A stretch of 64,000 nt of DNA from Galeopsis tetrahit (GCA_963675135.1 OY776125.1:26152565-26216564), one strand, 5' to 3'. Shown: positions 1-10,599, counted from the first letter of the stretch. The notes: generated by a model from the letters alone, not told the origin. Numbers and translations are program-made.

Positions 1-1
1 T

Positions 2-799
2 GTTGGAATTGAAAGATTTAGGGTTCTTGAAAGGAGCATTGTGAACAATTTCTATGTCAAGGAATTTACATATACGGTTGAGTGGAGGCCAATGGGAGAA
101 TGCATCAATTGCAATTGCAAGAAGTTTGAGTTTAAGGGGATATTTTGTCCTCATATAATGAAAGTGTTGTCACAAAAGGACATCCAAACTGTGAACAAAA
201 GGTATTTGTTACATCGATGGAGAAAAGATGTGTACCGACGACATTGCCATATTTTTGTCGGAGGAGGTTATCCTCACATGACGGGTGAGTACAAGAAATA
301 TCAAGGAATTGAAAAATTGTTTCAACAAGCTGCGGATTTGGCAATGGGGAACACAACAAGGTTGGAGTTTGTTGAAAATAGTTGTAATGAGATGAAAAAT
401 GCATTGCTTAATTGGAACCCTCCTACAACTACAACGGATGATGATGATGATGGTCCCTCAAGGAGATCACCAACTCCGGAGATAAGGGGGGCTCCACTAC
501 TAAACCCCCATGTTGCAAGAACAGTAGGAAGGCCTAGAATTAATCGTTACAGGTCAGCTTCGGAAATACGTGGTAGGGGACGGGGACGTGGACGTGGAAG
601 GAGTGAACCCACTACAAGGGGAAGGGGACGTGGAAGGAGTGAACCCACTACAAGGGGAAGGGGAAGGGGACGTGGTGAACCCGCTACAAGGGGAAGAGGA
701 CGTGGAAAGGGATCAACAATTCAAGAAGACAACAACGAGGAATTCCTTTTCGACTTAAATGATGATCTTAATGTATCAGAAGGCAGTTTAAGGTTTTAA
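2..799 (+). CDS. FAR1-related (FRS/MULE-type) protein, C-terminal part, 5' end outside window
   Basis: The frame is open from the window edge, so this is the last ~265 residues of a longer protein. Near the start it has a SWIM zinc finger, read as CNCKKFEFKGIFCPH (Cys-x-Cys-x9-Cys-x-His), followed by a YLLHRWRKD segment. That arrangement is characteristic of FAR1/FHY3-related proteins, domesticated relatives of Mutator-like transposases. The C-terminal third is low complexity: repeated GRGRGR and RSEPTTRGRGRG units, then an acidic tail. RG-rich tails can bind nucleic acid, but that is inference. The transposase core and the N-terminal FAR1 zinc finger would lie upstream. It may be a host transcription regulator or the transposase of a Mutator-like element. 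The transposon-like small genes that follow favour the latter. Confidence 0.75.
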   Translation, partial: VGIERFRVLERSIVNNFYVKEFTYTVEWRPMGECINCNCKKFEFKGIFCPHIMKVLSQKDIQTVNKRYLLHRWRKDVYRRHCHIFVGGGYPHMTGEYKKYQGIEKLFQQAADLAMGNTTRLEFVENSCNEMKNALLNWNPPTTTTDDDDDGPSRRSPTPEIRGAPLLNPHVARTVGRPRINRYRSASEIRGRGRGRGRGRSEPTTRGRGRGRSEPTTRGRGRGRGEPATRGRGRGKGSTIQEDNNEEFLFDLNDDLNVSEGSLRF

Positions 800-840
800 T
801 GTTTACATTCACAGTTGTAAGGGTTGTAACGTTATGACTT

Positions 841-1105
841 ATGAATTCATATATGCTAAACCCTAACCAGATTCATATCACCCTATGCTAAATTCAGTAT
901 GCTAAATTCAGTATGAATTCATATATGCTAAACCCAGTTGTAAGGGTTTTAATGCTAAATTTAGTATGAATTCATATATGTTAAACCCAATTGTAAGGGT
1001 TTTAATGTTAAATTCAGTATGAATTCATATATGTTAAACCCAGTTGTAAGGGTTTTAATGTTAAATTCAGTATGAATTCATATATGTTAAACCCTAACCA
1101 GAGTC
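841..1105. repeat. ~53-bp tandem repeat, about four to five imperfect copies
   Basis: Directly after the FAR1-like gene, a unit running from ATGAATTCATATATG through TAAACCCAGTTGTAAGGG to TAAATTCAGT repeats with few changes. The gap from 800 to about 1310 otherwise holds only AT-rich sequence with no credible ORF. Confidence 0.8.
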
Positions 1106-1309
1106 ATAGTTTACAATTCAATTGATAGTAGATTAAAAGTCATGCCAAAATTCAGTACCAAAATAGAAAACGTTGAAATTCAGTACCAAAATTCACACAA
1201 ACATCCGATACCATAACATTAAAATTTGAAAATTCACATAAACATTGAGAACCCTAAACATAAATATTGAACCCTAAACTTTAAATCCAGCCCTCGTTCT
1301 CCACCTTAA

Positions 1310-1574
1310 TTGCATTGTCATGCTTGACGACAGATACATAGAATTTGAAGGGAACCTGGACATCACGCTCAAAGTGAAGAGTATCTCCCTAGCTAATTCT
1401 CAATGTATCCGCGAGCTTGGTTCAACCACTCGTCAATCGACTAATTCCCCTTGGACGTTCGTCAATCCGATGAAATTCGTACCTGCACTGATACTCAATC
1501 CCCGAGTACCCTGCACAAACTATGGTCATCCTCCCCTCGTACCCCAACAGGTCAGGAGCATTCTTCGGTAGGTT
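1310..1574 (-). pseudogene. Decayed B3-domain-like exon
   Basis: On the minus strand a polypyrimidine/ATTGCAG acceptor (about 1575-1585) is followed by an open frame with B3-like spacing: a hydrophobic GYEGRMTIVCAGY strand, then a basic stretch ending RLTSG. A stop codon at 1422-1424 falls where B3 domains normally have the Trp of the Gly-Trp pair. The frame then continues TKLADTLRIS, meets a second stop at 1389-1391, and continues GDTLHFERDVQVPFKFYVSV. The order (strand, GW-like site, hydrophobic helix, GDxxxF strand) is the B3 DNA-binding fold pattern. The assignment is by pattern only. Two in-frame stops make it a pseudogene or exon remnant. Confidence 0.4.
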
Positions 1575-1809
1575 CTGCAATATACGAAACGAAATCAATG
1601 TTAAGAATACCTTCAAAAATAAATAATGGAAATATATGCGAAACAAAATACCAAACGATTGTGGCATTCAGTTGTCTTGCATTTGACAGAAAAAAAATCT
1701 ATGCGGATTCTGTCGAATTTCATGGGCGATCTCCTTAGGGTTGTTTTCGATGGTAAATCGTAATTTTCTGGAGGCGGATCTTGTTTCTAGCATGTTTGAG
1801 ATTTGAATT

Positions 1810-1813
<4 letters not shown>

Positions 1814-1902
<89 letters not shown>
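1814..1902. repeat. (GA)n microsatellite, about 44 units
   Basis: Uninterrupted GA/AG dinucleotide run. It creates a spurious Leu-Ser ORF on the minus strand. Confidence 0.98.
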
Positions 1903-1905
<3 letters not shown>

Positions 1906-2427
1906 ATGTTTGAGAAAAGAATTGGTTGAAGAGTGTTGATCAAGAACATATGTGTGTGTCTGTGTGATAACCCTATAATTAATTTAGGGTGAAAGGGGTG
2001 TATGCGTGAAGAGTTGTGTTTAGGTGTGAATGTAATCGAATGTAGGGCAGAAGGGGTGTATGCATGTCTGAATTAATTTACCTAAATTAAGATTTAAATT
2101 AGTTTACCTAAATTAAATATTAAATTACTTAGTTTTAATTAATTTACCTAAATTAAGAGATTTTAATTACAATTTTAATTATAATTAATGTCCGATTCCT
2201 TTAACCCTTCCTTGATCCTCACCAAATTCATCTCAGCCGTTGATTAAATTTGTTCATTGTCAACTCTCCATTAATGTCTAGGGTTTAGGCCTGTTGATCG
2301 AAAGACATTGCTTGATCTCCCTAAATATTCACTTATCTTTCTTGATCCTCACCAAATTCATCTCAGTCGTTGATTAAATTTGTACAACATTTAATTTATT
2401 TAATCTACACTTAAAAGAAAAAAAATT

Positions 2428-2770
2428 AGGGAGACCTAAGTGTAATTGTATAGAAACGAGTAATCGGACCATAATATAAACGTAATTCTAAGTGTAATTG
2501 TATTGAAACGAGTAATCGGACCATAACATAAACGTAATTCTAAGTGTAATTGTATTGAAACGAGTAATCGGACCATAACATAAACGTAATTCTAAGTGTA
2601 ATTGTATTGAAACGAGTAATCGAACCATAAACAATTCATAATTCTAAGTGTAATTGTATTGAAACGAGTAATCGGACCATAAACGTAATTCTAAGTGTAA
2701 TTGTATTGAAACGAGTAATCGGACCATAAACAATTCGTAATTCTAAGTGTAATTGTATTGAAACGAGTAA
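2428..2770. repeat. ~50-60-bp tandem array, unit containing GAAACGAGTAATCGGACC
   Basis: About seven copies of a unit reading AAGTGTAATTGTATTGAAAC then GAGTAATCGGACCATAA and a variable CGTAATTCT tail. It grades into the telomere-like array that follows, which keeps the GAAACGAGTAATCGGACC core. Confidence 0.85.
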
Positions 2771-3132
2771 TCGAACACTAAACCCTAAACAAACCCTAAA
2801 CCACAAACCCTAAACCCTAAACACATTGAAACGAGTAATCTGACCCTAAACCCTAAATCACACATTGAAACGAGTAATCTGACCCTAAACCCTAAACACA
2901 TTGAAACGAGTAATCGGACCCTAAACCCTAAACACATTGAAACGAGTATTTGATCCTAATGTAGACAACACATTTAAACGAGTAATCGAACCCTAAACCC
3001 TAAACACATTGAAACGAGTAATCGGACCCTAAACTCTAAACACATTGAAACGAGTAATCGGACCCTAAACCCTAAACACATTGAAACGAGTAATTGGACC
3101 CTAAACCCTGAACCGTAAACCCTAACCCTAAC
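2771..3132. repeat. Interstitial telomere-like array
   Basis: Repeats of the plant telomere heptamer CCCTAAA, usually two per unit, alternate with ACACATTGAAACGAGTAATC, giving a compound unit of about 37 bp in eight to nine copies. Plant chromosome ends carry pure (CCCTAAA)n. Here the heptamer is mixed with a unique spacer, so this is an internal compound satellite, not a chromosome end. Confidence 0.8.
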
Positions 3133-3159
3133 ATTATAATTAAAATACATTTATTGAAC

Positions 3160-3740
3160 AATTATCTTAATTCGAATAGTATTATCTTTAAAGTTAAATT
3201 AAGTTAAGTTTAATTTAATTAAATTAACATTATCTTCTTTCAAATAATATTATATTTACTTAACTTAAATTAATATTATCTTTACTTAGGTTAAGTTAAA
3301 TTAAATTAAGATTTAAATTTCGATTTTAATTAGTTTTAATGTCCGATTAAGATTTAAATTAATATTATCTTTACTTAGATTAAATTAAATTAAGATTTAA
3401 ATTTAAATTTTAATTAGTTTTAATGTCCGATTAAGATTTAAATTAATATTATCTTTACTTAGTTAAGTTAAATTAAATTAAATTAAGATTTAAATTTCAA
3501 TTTTAATTAGTTTTAATGTCCGATTAAGATTTAAATTAATATTATCTTTACTTAGTTAAGTTAAGTTAAATTAAATTAAATTAAATTAAGATTTAAATTT
3601 CGATTTTAATTAGTTTTAATGTCCGATTAAGATTTAAATTAATATTATCTTTACTTAGTTAAGTTAAATTAAATTAAATCAAGATTTTAATTTCGATATT
3701 AATTAGTTTTAATGTCCGATTAAGATTTAAATTAAATTAA
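3160..3740. repeat. ~90-110-bp AT-rich tandem array
   Basis: Five or so copies of a unit containing GATTTAAATTAATATTATCT, TTACTTAG, a variable GTTAAGTTAAATTAAATT run and TTTTAATTAGTTTTAATGTC. Length varies because the AATTA core expands. No ORF is present. Confidence 0.8.
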
Positions 3741-3765
3741 CCTTACATATCCCCTCTCATTTCAA

Positions 3766-3776
3766 CTTCATATAAA
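3766..3776 (+). promoter_or_regulatory. TATA-box-like element upstream of small gene
   Basis: CATATAAATTGGG lies about 85 bp before the proposed ATG at 3855 and is followed by a CT-rich leader typical of plant 5' UTRs. Confidence 0.4.
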
Positions 3777-3854
3777 TTGGGTCACTCACAACTTAAAAAC
3801 ACACATTCTCATCTCTCATCTCTCATTCTCTCAAACATTCATCATCCAAAATCA

Positions 3855-4273
3855 ATGTCTAAGGGGGTGGTAGGGTTTATTTGATTCTTCACAAAATCAA
3901 TCTCTCATTCTCTTTCGTTTCTGTGATGAATTCCTCCACAATATGCTGAGTTTCCACATTTCTATTGTTTAATTATTTTGATGTTTGATTGATTTCTTTT
4001 GTTTTGTATTTCTAGGACTACTTCACTGGCCTAATGGAAATTGTCCAGAACAACCGTCGTGAAGTGCATCGGTTGCGGTTGAGGCACCAGGCCGAGAGGC
4101 GTTTTCTAAGGCAGCGTTGGGACAGGCTTCAAAGTTTACTCGACGCTCGCCAGTCTTTGGAGCGTAGGGTCATGGTGATAGAGGATGAAGTCCTACGTGC
4201 GGAGGCGAACGCTGATCTGGATGAAGCGGTTGCTGCATACGATGCACAACACAAAATTTGCTTTGGGGTTTGA
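3855..4273 (+). CDS. Small charged helical protein, unknown function (two exons)
   Basis: Family not recognised. The main exon (4016-4273) encodes an Arg/Glu-rich helix (RRWDR- and RQSLERRVMV-type stretches with hydrophobics at heptad spacing), probably a coiled coil. An acceptor TTTCTAG ends at 4015 and a GTAGGG donor lies at 3870. Joining 3855-3869 (MSKGV) to 4016 keeps the frame and gives 90 residues. If unspliced, translation could begin at 4034 (79 residues). A TATA-like box and CT-rich leader lie upstream. A similar promoter arrangement precedes the next small gene at 5355. Both may be cargo of the FAR1-like element, but this is inferred from proximity only. Confidence 0.4.
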
Positions 4274-4279
4274 AGGTGG

Positions 4280-5260
4280 AGGTGTGAAGGGCTTTTTTTT
4301 TTTTATCTGTTCATGATTATGTTTATGTATGTTTTGGTTTTATGTTTTAGTATGATGGACTCTTAAGTATTTTAATTATGTTTTATGTTATATAAGTATG
4401 TATGGGCATATAGCCAGCCATTGATCGGTTGAAAATTTTCCCCCTTTTGTTATATAAGTGAATATCAACCGTTAAATGTGATTTTGTATTTTAATTTTGC
4501 ACTTTTAATTTTATATCACAATAACAATATAAATGTTCAATTTAGTCTGTAAATAAGAAAATTTTATAAGGTAAATTTGACAAAGTCTCAAAGTCCGTAA
4601 TTACAAACAAATTATAAGTATGTAAATTATAGTTATGGAAATTTTTGACAAAGTGTCAAATTATAAGTATGGAAATTTTTACAAGGTAAATTCGAATATT
4701 ATGGAAATAATTTTTGCTAATTTAGCTTTAATATTTGCTAATTTTAAGTAAATTCGAATATTATATAACAAGGTAAATTCGAAAATTATAAGTATGGAAA
4801 TTTTTACAAGGTAAATTCGAATATTATGGAAATATTTTTTGCTAATTTAGCTTTAATTTTTGCTAATTTTAAGTAAATACGATTTTAGGTTAAATTTTTG
4901 CTACTTTTGGTTTAAATTGAAAATTTTGCACATGTCAATCTAATTTAGGTTCAAGATAGGATAAATATTTCTTGTTCTGTAATTAATTTCATCTATTTTT
5001 CATCTTAATTTTTCATCTTAATTTTTCATTTAGTAATACTCTAATTAATTTCATCTATTTTCATCTTAATTAATTTTAATTTTGTTCAAATTAAGTGAAT
5101 ACGACTTTAGGTTTAATTTTGTTTTTTTAATTAACGGTTAATTAATGAATAAATTATGTATGTAGGCAATGATAATAGTTTTTGGAACGCGTGAATGCAT
5201 GGTCGAATCAAATGGGAGTATGCGTCATGATGATGATTTGGGGGATGCCAAAGGTTGCAA
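4280..5260. other. AT-rich spacer with local direct repeats
   Basis: Contains short duplicated blocks such as AAATTATAAGTATGGAAATT and ACAAGGTAAATTCGAATATT (about 4600-4870). I see no gene. Confidence 0.6.
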
Positions 5261-5277
5261 AGCTCTGTTGGGATGAC

Positions 5278-5288
5278 AATATAAATAC
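5278..5288 (+). promoter_or_regulatory. TATA box of the 5355 gene
   Basis: AATATAAATAC lies about 75 bp before the ATG at 5355, followed by a C-rich leader. Confidence 0.5.
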
Positions 5289-5354
5289 ACTTAGCCATAT
5301 GTGTTTTCATTCATCCCTACATCCATCCTCAATCCTAAACCCTAAATTTCCCAA

Positions 5355-5738
5355 ATGGCAAGAACACCTTCAAAGTCAGGTAAATTTCAGGAGTTTGTGC
5401 CTTCCTCCCCGAAAGGTCTTTTGTCAATGTACGAGTATACAAAGAGGCAACACGAAGAACTCAAAGATGAAGTGAAGCTTTTTATGAAGAGATTGTTGTT
5501 TCACTACACACCACAATCATTGAGCAATGTGATCCTGGACGAGGATCCCTTACATAGGATTTATGAGTTCTTTGTTGAAGCTCATAAGGTCAAGGAAATT
5601 TCAGTCATTGTGCTCTCTGATTCAACTGTTCGAGATCAAAAAAATTCTGCAAGTGGTGGCGGTGTCGGTGGCGTTGTCGGTGGCGGTGGCGGCGATGACG
5701 ATATGAAAGACAACAGCGTTCAGGGTGGTGGTGATTAG
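5355..5738 (+). CDS. 127-residue protein of unknown function with Gly-rich tail
   Basis: Single-exon frame starting at an ATG in good plant context (CCCAAATGGC). Residues 1-25 are basic and Ser/Pro-rich. Residues 25-90 look helical and mixed-charge (MYEYTKRQHEELKDEVKLFM and a hydrophobic LHRIYEFFVEAHKVKEISVI block). Residues 98-127 are Gly/Val repeats followed by acidic DDD. I do not recognise the family. A convincing TATA box and leader support a real transcription unit. It lies between the FAR1-like gene and a broken RNase H N-domain gene, so it may be transposon cargo. An alternative upstream frame at 5182 overlaps the promoter and is not credible. Confidence 0.5.
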   Translation: MARTPSKSGKFQEFVPSSPKGLLSMYEYTKRQHEELKDEVKLFMKRLLFHYTPQSLSNVILDEDPLHRIYEFFVEAHKVKEISVIVLSDSTVRDQKNSASGGGVGGVVGGGGGDDDMKDNSVQGGGD

Positions 5739-5739
5739 A

Positions 5740-6320
5740 ATGATGGTTAAGTTTATCTACTAATTAGGTGTTTAAGTTTATGTTTATCTTAGTTTTTTTT
5801 TTTTGTCATTGTGGGATGTAATCTTCCCCACCATTTTCCAATCGAATAGTAATGAAATGATTTTTTGCTATTAATTAGATGGTTTACTTTATTTATTGTG
5901 TTTGGTGAGATAAACAACTAAATTAACAACACCATTAAAGCGACTAACACCAATTTTGGTTTTTTCCAATAAATTTATCAAATTAATCGAAACATATTAA
6001 AATCTTTCACTTGTAAATCTTTCAATTGTAAACACAAATAACAAATTGATTTGATTATATTAAATTCCAATAACTTAACCAAATTAACACTTCTGAAAAA
6101 TATACATCTTTTGAAAAATCCCCAATTCTTATCAAAGGAATTCACTTATTAGAATTAATGAAATTTAAGTTGTAATATTCCCCAATTTCATTAACAATCG
6201 TCGATTCTTTTAAATTCCAACTAATTCCAGTAAATTCATCAAATTAATCTAACAATAAACACACTTTTAAAAAATAACATTGCATAGCTTGATTGAGGGC
6301 TGGAAATGCAGATTACATTT
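5740..6320. other. AT-rich spacer, no gene seen
   Basis: Holds the probable 3' untranslated region of the 5355 gene and low-complexity AT-rich DNA only. Confidence 0.5.
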
Positions 6321-6325
6321 TACAA

Positions 6326-6860
6326 TTATAGAATGAACACCAAAAAAACAAACTCGCAAAACCACCTACGATTCCAGAAACAAAACAAAAAAAACAAAAG
6401 TATAGGAACAAGAATGGCTAAAGACCGGTAATATTGCATAAGGCCATTTCCGATTCTTGTCGGCTGATAAGAACTTGAAGCAGCCTCTTTCGTTTCATCT
6501 TCATTCACATTTAATTCAAGATTCGAATTTGAATCATCTCTATACGACATCTGCTGGAAATAGGATTCATCACCATACGACCTTTGCTGAAAAAAGGATG
6601 TGTATGCATCGATAGCCTCTTCTTCACTCCGGTAAGATCTGTACAAGGATCCTTTGAATCCGAGGACATGTGGAGCACAATCACTCTAACTATCGTATAT
6701 ACCTACTCGTACGCCTTTGAAGACGACGTAAAATTTTTCAACCTTTTTTTTCCGTTTGGCTAAACATTCTGACGAAGAAGACGAAATTTTTATTTTTTTT
6801 CCAACACAAAAATGAAGTTTTTCCTTTGAGGAAGATGGAGTTCTTAGGAAAGAAGGAAGA
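6326..6860 (-). pseudogene. RNase H1 N-terminal (viroplasmin-like) domain protein with C-terminal membrane segment, interrupted
   Basis: Read on the minus strand, a basic Lys-rich start leads into KFYVVFKGVRVGIYDS, then a stop codon (TAG at 6686-6688), then in the same frame CAPHVLGFKGS and YRSYRSEEEAIDAYTSFF. Both halves match the small fold at the N terminus of RNase H1, also known as the viroplasmin domain: a VFKG/GIY strand pair, then a Phe-Lys-Gly turn, then a Y-x-SEEEA helix. The stop sits at the position usually held by a conserved Trp. After the domain come a polar linker and a hydrophobic helix (LAILVPILLFFLFCFW), probably a tail anchor. Such proteins often accompany plant transposons. 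The single nonsense codon suggests recent inactivation. An alternative is a real intron around the stop, but no clear splice sites are visible. Confidence 0.45.
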
Positions 6861-6933
6861 TAGAGATGGAGTGTAATTAAATACAACATTGAAATGGGTT
6901 GGTGTGTGTAATTATTACTGTCTTGAAAACACA

Positions 6934-6953
6934 AAGAGAGAGAGAGAGAGAGA
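6934..6953. repeat. (GA)n microsatellite, short
   Basis: About nine GA units. Confidence 0.9.
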
Positions 6954-6954
6954 A

Positions 6955-7850
6955 TAAAGTCAGATTTTATTATTTAATTCGAATTACAGTTAAGGGTATA
7001 TTTGTCATTTTAACACAACTGAAAATATAAAATTACCAGAATGCCCTTTTCTAGATAATTTGGATGTTTGGCACCCCTAAAGTTAAATCCTCCAATATTC
7101 TAAAACCCAAAAGAAACATTCATATTATTATTTATTGGGATTTTAAAAACCCAGTTTTTAAACCCAAAACCCAAAGTAAACACCCCTAAAACAATAAAAA
7201 AAAATTGAGAGCTAAAACAATAATTTTTTAAAAACAAAATTTAAAACCAAAAGCAATAATTTTTTTAAAACTGAATGATGTAATGGAAAGAATGATTAAA
7301 GTAAATAAGCGTTTCATATACGAGAAACCTCCTATCATGAACAAGTATCAAATCATCAAAAAATATTAAAATCTGAGGTGGGTCTCCTTTGTCATTCGAA
7401 ATGTAGGGTGCGAATCTGAAATTTAGTAGATTTTTGGACCTATTGATAAATATAAAGGATGTTTCGTTCCAAATCTGTGTGCCTATTTGTCCTGATTCAC
7501 ATAATCACTTTATTTATTTATCTAAATCCCGGACTTTAATTATCCAAACCCTGTCCTTTCTTTCGCTGTTGCCACGTTTTTGGATAAGATCTTTCCCTTC
7601 ATTAAATCTAAATCTACCTAAAATTACCACCATACCCTTATCAGATCTTACCCATTAGTCAAACACTCCCATTTATATTATTGGTACACGTATGTATTAA
7701 AATTAATAAAGTACAAAAATAAATGGAAATGATCACCGCCGAAACCATGGGTTGAAAAATTAAATACAATACTAATTGACACGACATGCTGACATGACAT
7801 CCACAACAAAGGGGTGTTTTGGGCAATTCACTCGCATCCACCCTTCTTCA
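6955..7850. other. AT-rich intergenic DNA before the YGL/LRDR gene
   Basis: No gene. The last part is the proximal promoter of the next gene. Confidence 0.5.
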
Positions 7851-7853
7851 CTT

Positions 7854-7865
7854 TTGTTATTTAAG
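7854..7865 (+). promoter_or_regulatory. TATA-like element of the YGL/LRDR gene
   Basis: TTGTTATTTAAGCC lies about 100 bp upstream of the ATG at 7959, a normal distance for a plant promoter plus leader. Confidence 0.45.
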
Positions 7866-7958
7866 CCGCATTCAATCGATCATCTACTCTACCATTCTTC
7901 TTCATTGTGTCAACTGTGATATCAAGAAACCCCTTTTCAAATCCCCTTGAGTAGAAAA

Positions 7959-10597
7959 ATGTTGGCTGTTTTCGACAAATTGGTTGCCAAAACCCCGGAT
8001 GCACTGGTTCAAGCCCCCCAAAATGAATCAGTTTGTGCACTCAAAGATGGATTCTTGGCCTCCCATTTCTCCTCCCTGCACCCGGGCTCTCTCATCATCA
8101 ACCTTGCTTCATCTGGTTCCATGACCTATTCTTCTCATAAACAAAACCCTCTTCTTCCAAGGTTTTAATTCTCTCTCTCTCTTAACTGTTGATTTTGATT
8201 TTTCCCCCATTTTCCTTCTTTTGGGGTTTGTATTCTTTTTCTTGATATCACTTGATTTTTGGGTTGCTTTTCTAATAGACGGGAATATTTATTTATATGC
8301 GTATGATCTTGAGTTTCTACGCATTTCTTTTAGTAGCAGACTAATCCTTTGATGGGTTTTTAGATTTGAACTGTTTTATGTGGATGGACATTTTCTTAGT
8401 TTCTTTATTTGAAAGTTTTATCGAGATCACATTTACTCTGTTCTGTGTTTTATATGTATTTTGTATAGTCAAAGTTTTGTAATGTTCATTATATTTCATT
8501 GAGCTGCCTAAAAAGTCAAGATTTGGCCCCCTAAATAGCTTGAAAAAAAATGGCCCTATTTTGGCCTCATAAGTTGTATTTTGTCCAAATGTGGCCCCAT
8601 AAAATAGCTTCTTTATCATTTTCGACAATTTTTTTTTAATATTGTGACTAATTGTAGAGGTGAATTTTTTAGACCAAAATTGGATTATTAGACAAGTTAG
8701 GGGACCCCAAACAAAAACTTTTTAATTCGAATATATATGAACTCTTCTTGTGTGTGGTCTTGTTGAAGGTTTCCTCTGTCTTTTCTGATATTTAATTTTT
8801 AAGTTTGCAACATTATCCTATTTTTTAAATGATATCTCCCTGTATTGGATGGTTGTGACTAGTCTTGGCCTTGAGATTTATGTCTCTAAACCTGTTTGGT
8901 ACTTTTGTGCAGATTGTTTGGAGTTGTTGATGACATATTCTGCTTGTTTGAAGGCCACATTGAAAATGTTGCACATCTTAAGCAGCAGTATGGGTTAAAC
9001 AAGACGGCTAATGAGGTAATCATTGTTATTGAGGCATACAGGACATTGAGGGATAGAGGTCCTTACCCTGCTGATCAAGTGGTGAGAGATATTCAGGGGA
9101 AGTTTGCTTTCGTTCTGTTTGATGCTGCTTCAAACGTCGTTTTTGTCGCCTCTGTGAGTAATTCTTTAATCCTGCCATTTTGTTTTAGTACGTCGTTGAT
9201 TTTGTACATCTGAGGTTAAGGAATTCTGGGATTTGTGAAACAGGATGCTGATGGAAGTGTGCCCTTCTTTTGGGGGACTGATGCTGAAGGTCATCTTGTT
9301 CTTTCTACGGATGGAGAAGTTGCCAAGAAAGGTTGCGGCAAATCATTTGCTCCATTTCCCAAAGGTATCGTTGTCATTCTTGGAAATGCTTGTATTTTAT
9401 GTGCTCAAATCATCCTTAGAGTCATGTTTGTTTCGGGATTTATGGTGGATGGTGAAATCTAGGATTTCAAAATCTTGATGAATAGCGATTGTATGTGTTT
9501 GTTTTGAGGGAAACTGAAGCATTATTGTCCTTGTAGTTGCATTATAGTTGGTCTTGTATGTGTTTGTTTTGAGGGAAACTTAAGCATTATTGTCCTTATA
9601 GTTGCATTATAGTTGGTCTTGAGTTTGGTATCGACGGAGAAAATAACGAGTGATATTTTACTTCTATGTGCATGTTGTGCGAATAGTGAGGAATTTTGGA
9701 TTGAGTAATAGTAGCTATTCGTTATAATTTATAAATGAGACGTGGCTTATTGAGATATCGGAGGAAATGAGGCAATGTGAAAGGGAGTGTTGGAAATTTT
9801 AGAAATGGTTCTATCTATCACACCCTTTATTTGTTGTAATGGGATGACTCTTAGTTTATTTGGGTAATGGAGTTTGGAATAATTACAAAGAGGACTTCTA
9901 TGAACTGGGTTCGTGTGAACTCTCTTTGTCAAAGTAAGGAGTACCTTTTAGCCTATGAAGTACTCCATCCGTCCATGAAATGTATAGTCCCATTTGCCTC
10001 ATATTCTTTATCCATTAAATGCAGTCCCATACACTTTATGTCAACCATCACTTAATTACTCAATTTGCCATCAACTTTATTCACAATGGACCCCACAATA
10101 CCCTATAACACCCTTACTTTATCTACATTTTTCTTAAAACTTGTGCCCACGCCCCATGGGACTACATTTGGTGGATGGAGGGAGTATCACTTTTTTTACA
10201 TTTTTAGTACCTTTTAGCCTATGAAGTATCACTTTTTAACATTTTTAGTATCACTATTTAAAAAATGTGTGTGATACCTTGTATACTAAACAATATACTG
10301 AATTCACTATGATACTTTAGCTTACTAACGAGAGTAAATTGTGGAGAAATGTTATCAGGGTTAGAGTTGTTTGATGTAAATCTTATTTCTTTTGTTGTTT
10401 CAGGATGCTTCTACACATCATCAGGAGGACTGAGGAGTTACGAGCATCCGGTGAATGAGTTGAAGGCTGTGCCGAGAATAGACAGCTCAGGGGAAGTGTG
10501 CGGTTTAACTTTTAAGGTGGACGCGGAGTCGAAGAAGAAAACAAACACTGGAATGTCTAGGGTTGGAAGTGATGCTAACTGGTCTCAACACTACTGA
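7959..10597 (+). CDS. Stem-specific protein TSJT1-like / aluminium-induced protein with YGL and LRDR motifs
   Basis: Four exons at 7959-8161, 8913-9153, 9244-9364 and 10404-10597, all with GT-AG borders, give 252 residues, the usual family size. The namesake motifs are present: YGL at residues 94-96 and LRDR at 113-116. They are followed by the conserved KFAFVLFD core and a FFWGTDAEGHLVLSTD segment. The fold is related to the class II glutamine amidotransferase domain of asparagine synthetase (DUF3700). The N terminus is Met-Leu, so the catalytic Cys2 of true amidotransferases is absent, as is normal for this family. Members are cytosolic or nuclear-periphery proteins of uncertain chemistry, induced by metals, auxin, dark or sugar starvation. 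Intron 3 carries a Stowaway-like MITE and a 68-bp tandem duplication. I read the start as the first ATG. The preceding TTG extension is not a start. Confidence 0.92.
9490..9625. repeat. 68-bp tandem duplication in intron 3
   Basis: TGTATGTGTTTGTTTTGAGG through TTGCATTATAGTTGGTCTTG occurs twice in a row with only a few differences. Confidence 0.85.
9963..10184. mobile_element. Stowaway-like MITE in intron 3
   Basis: Starts CTCCATCCGTCC and ends GGATGGAGGGAG, inverted, and is flanked by TA on both sides. This is the standard signature of plant Tc1/mariner-derived Stowaway elements (TA target, CTCCCTCCGTCC ends). Length is 222 bp. Confidence 0.8.
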
Positions 10598-10599
10598 AG

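Noticed and set aside
1668..1949. Minus-strand ORF with a long Leu-Ser repeat
   Set aside because: It is only the translation of the (GA)n microsatellite.
2771..3132. A true chromosome end
   Set aside because: Telomeric heptamers are interrupted by fixed spacers and ordinary genes continue on both sides.
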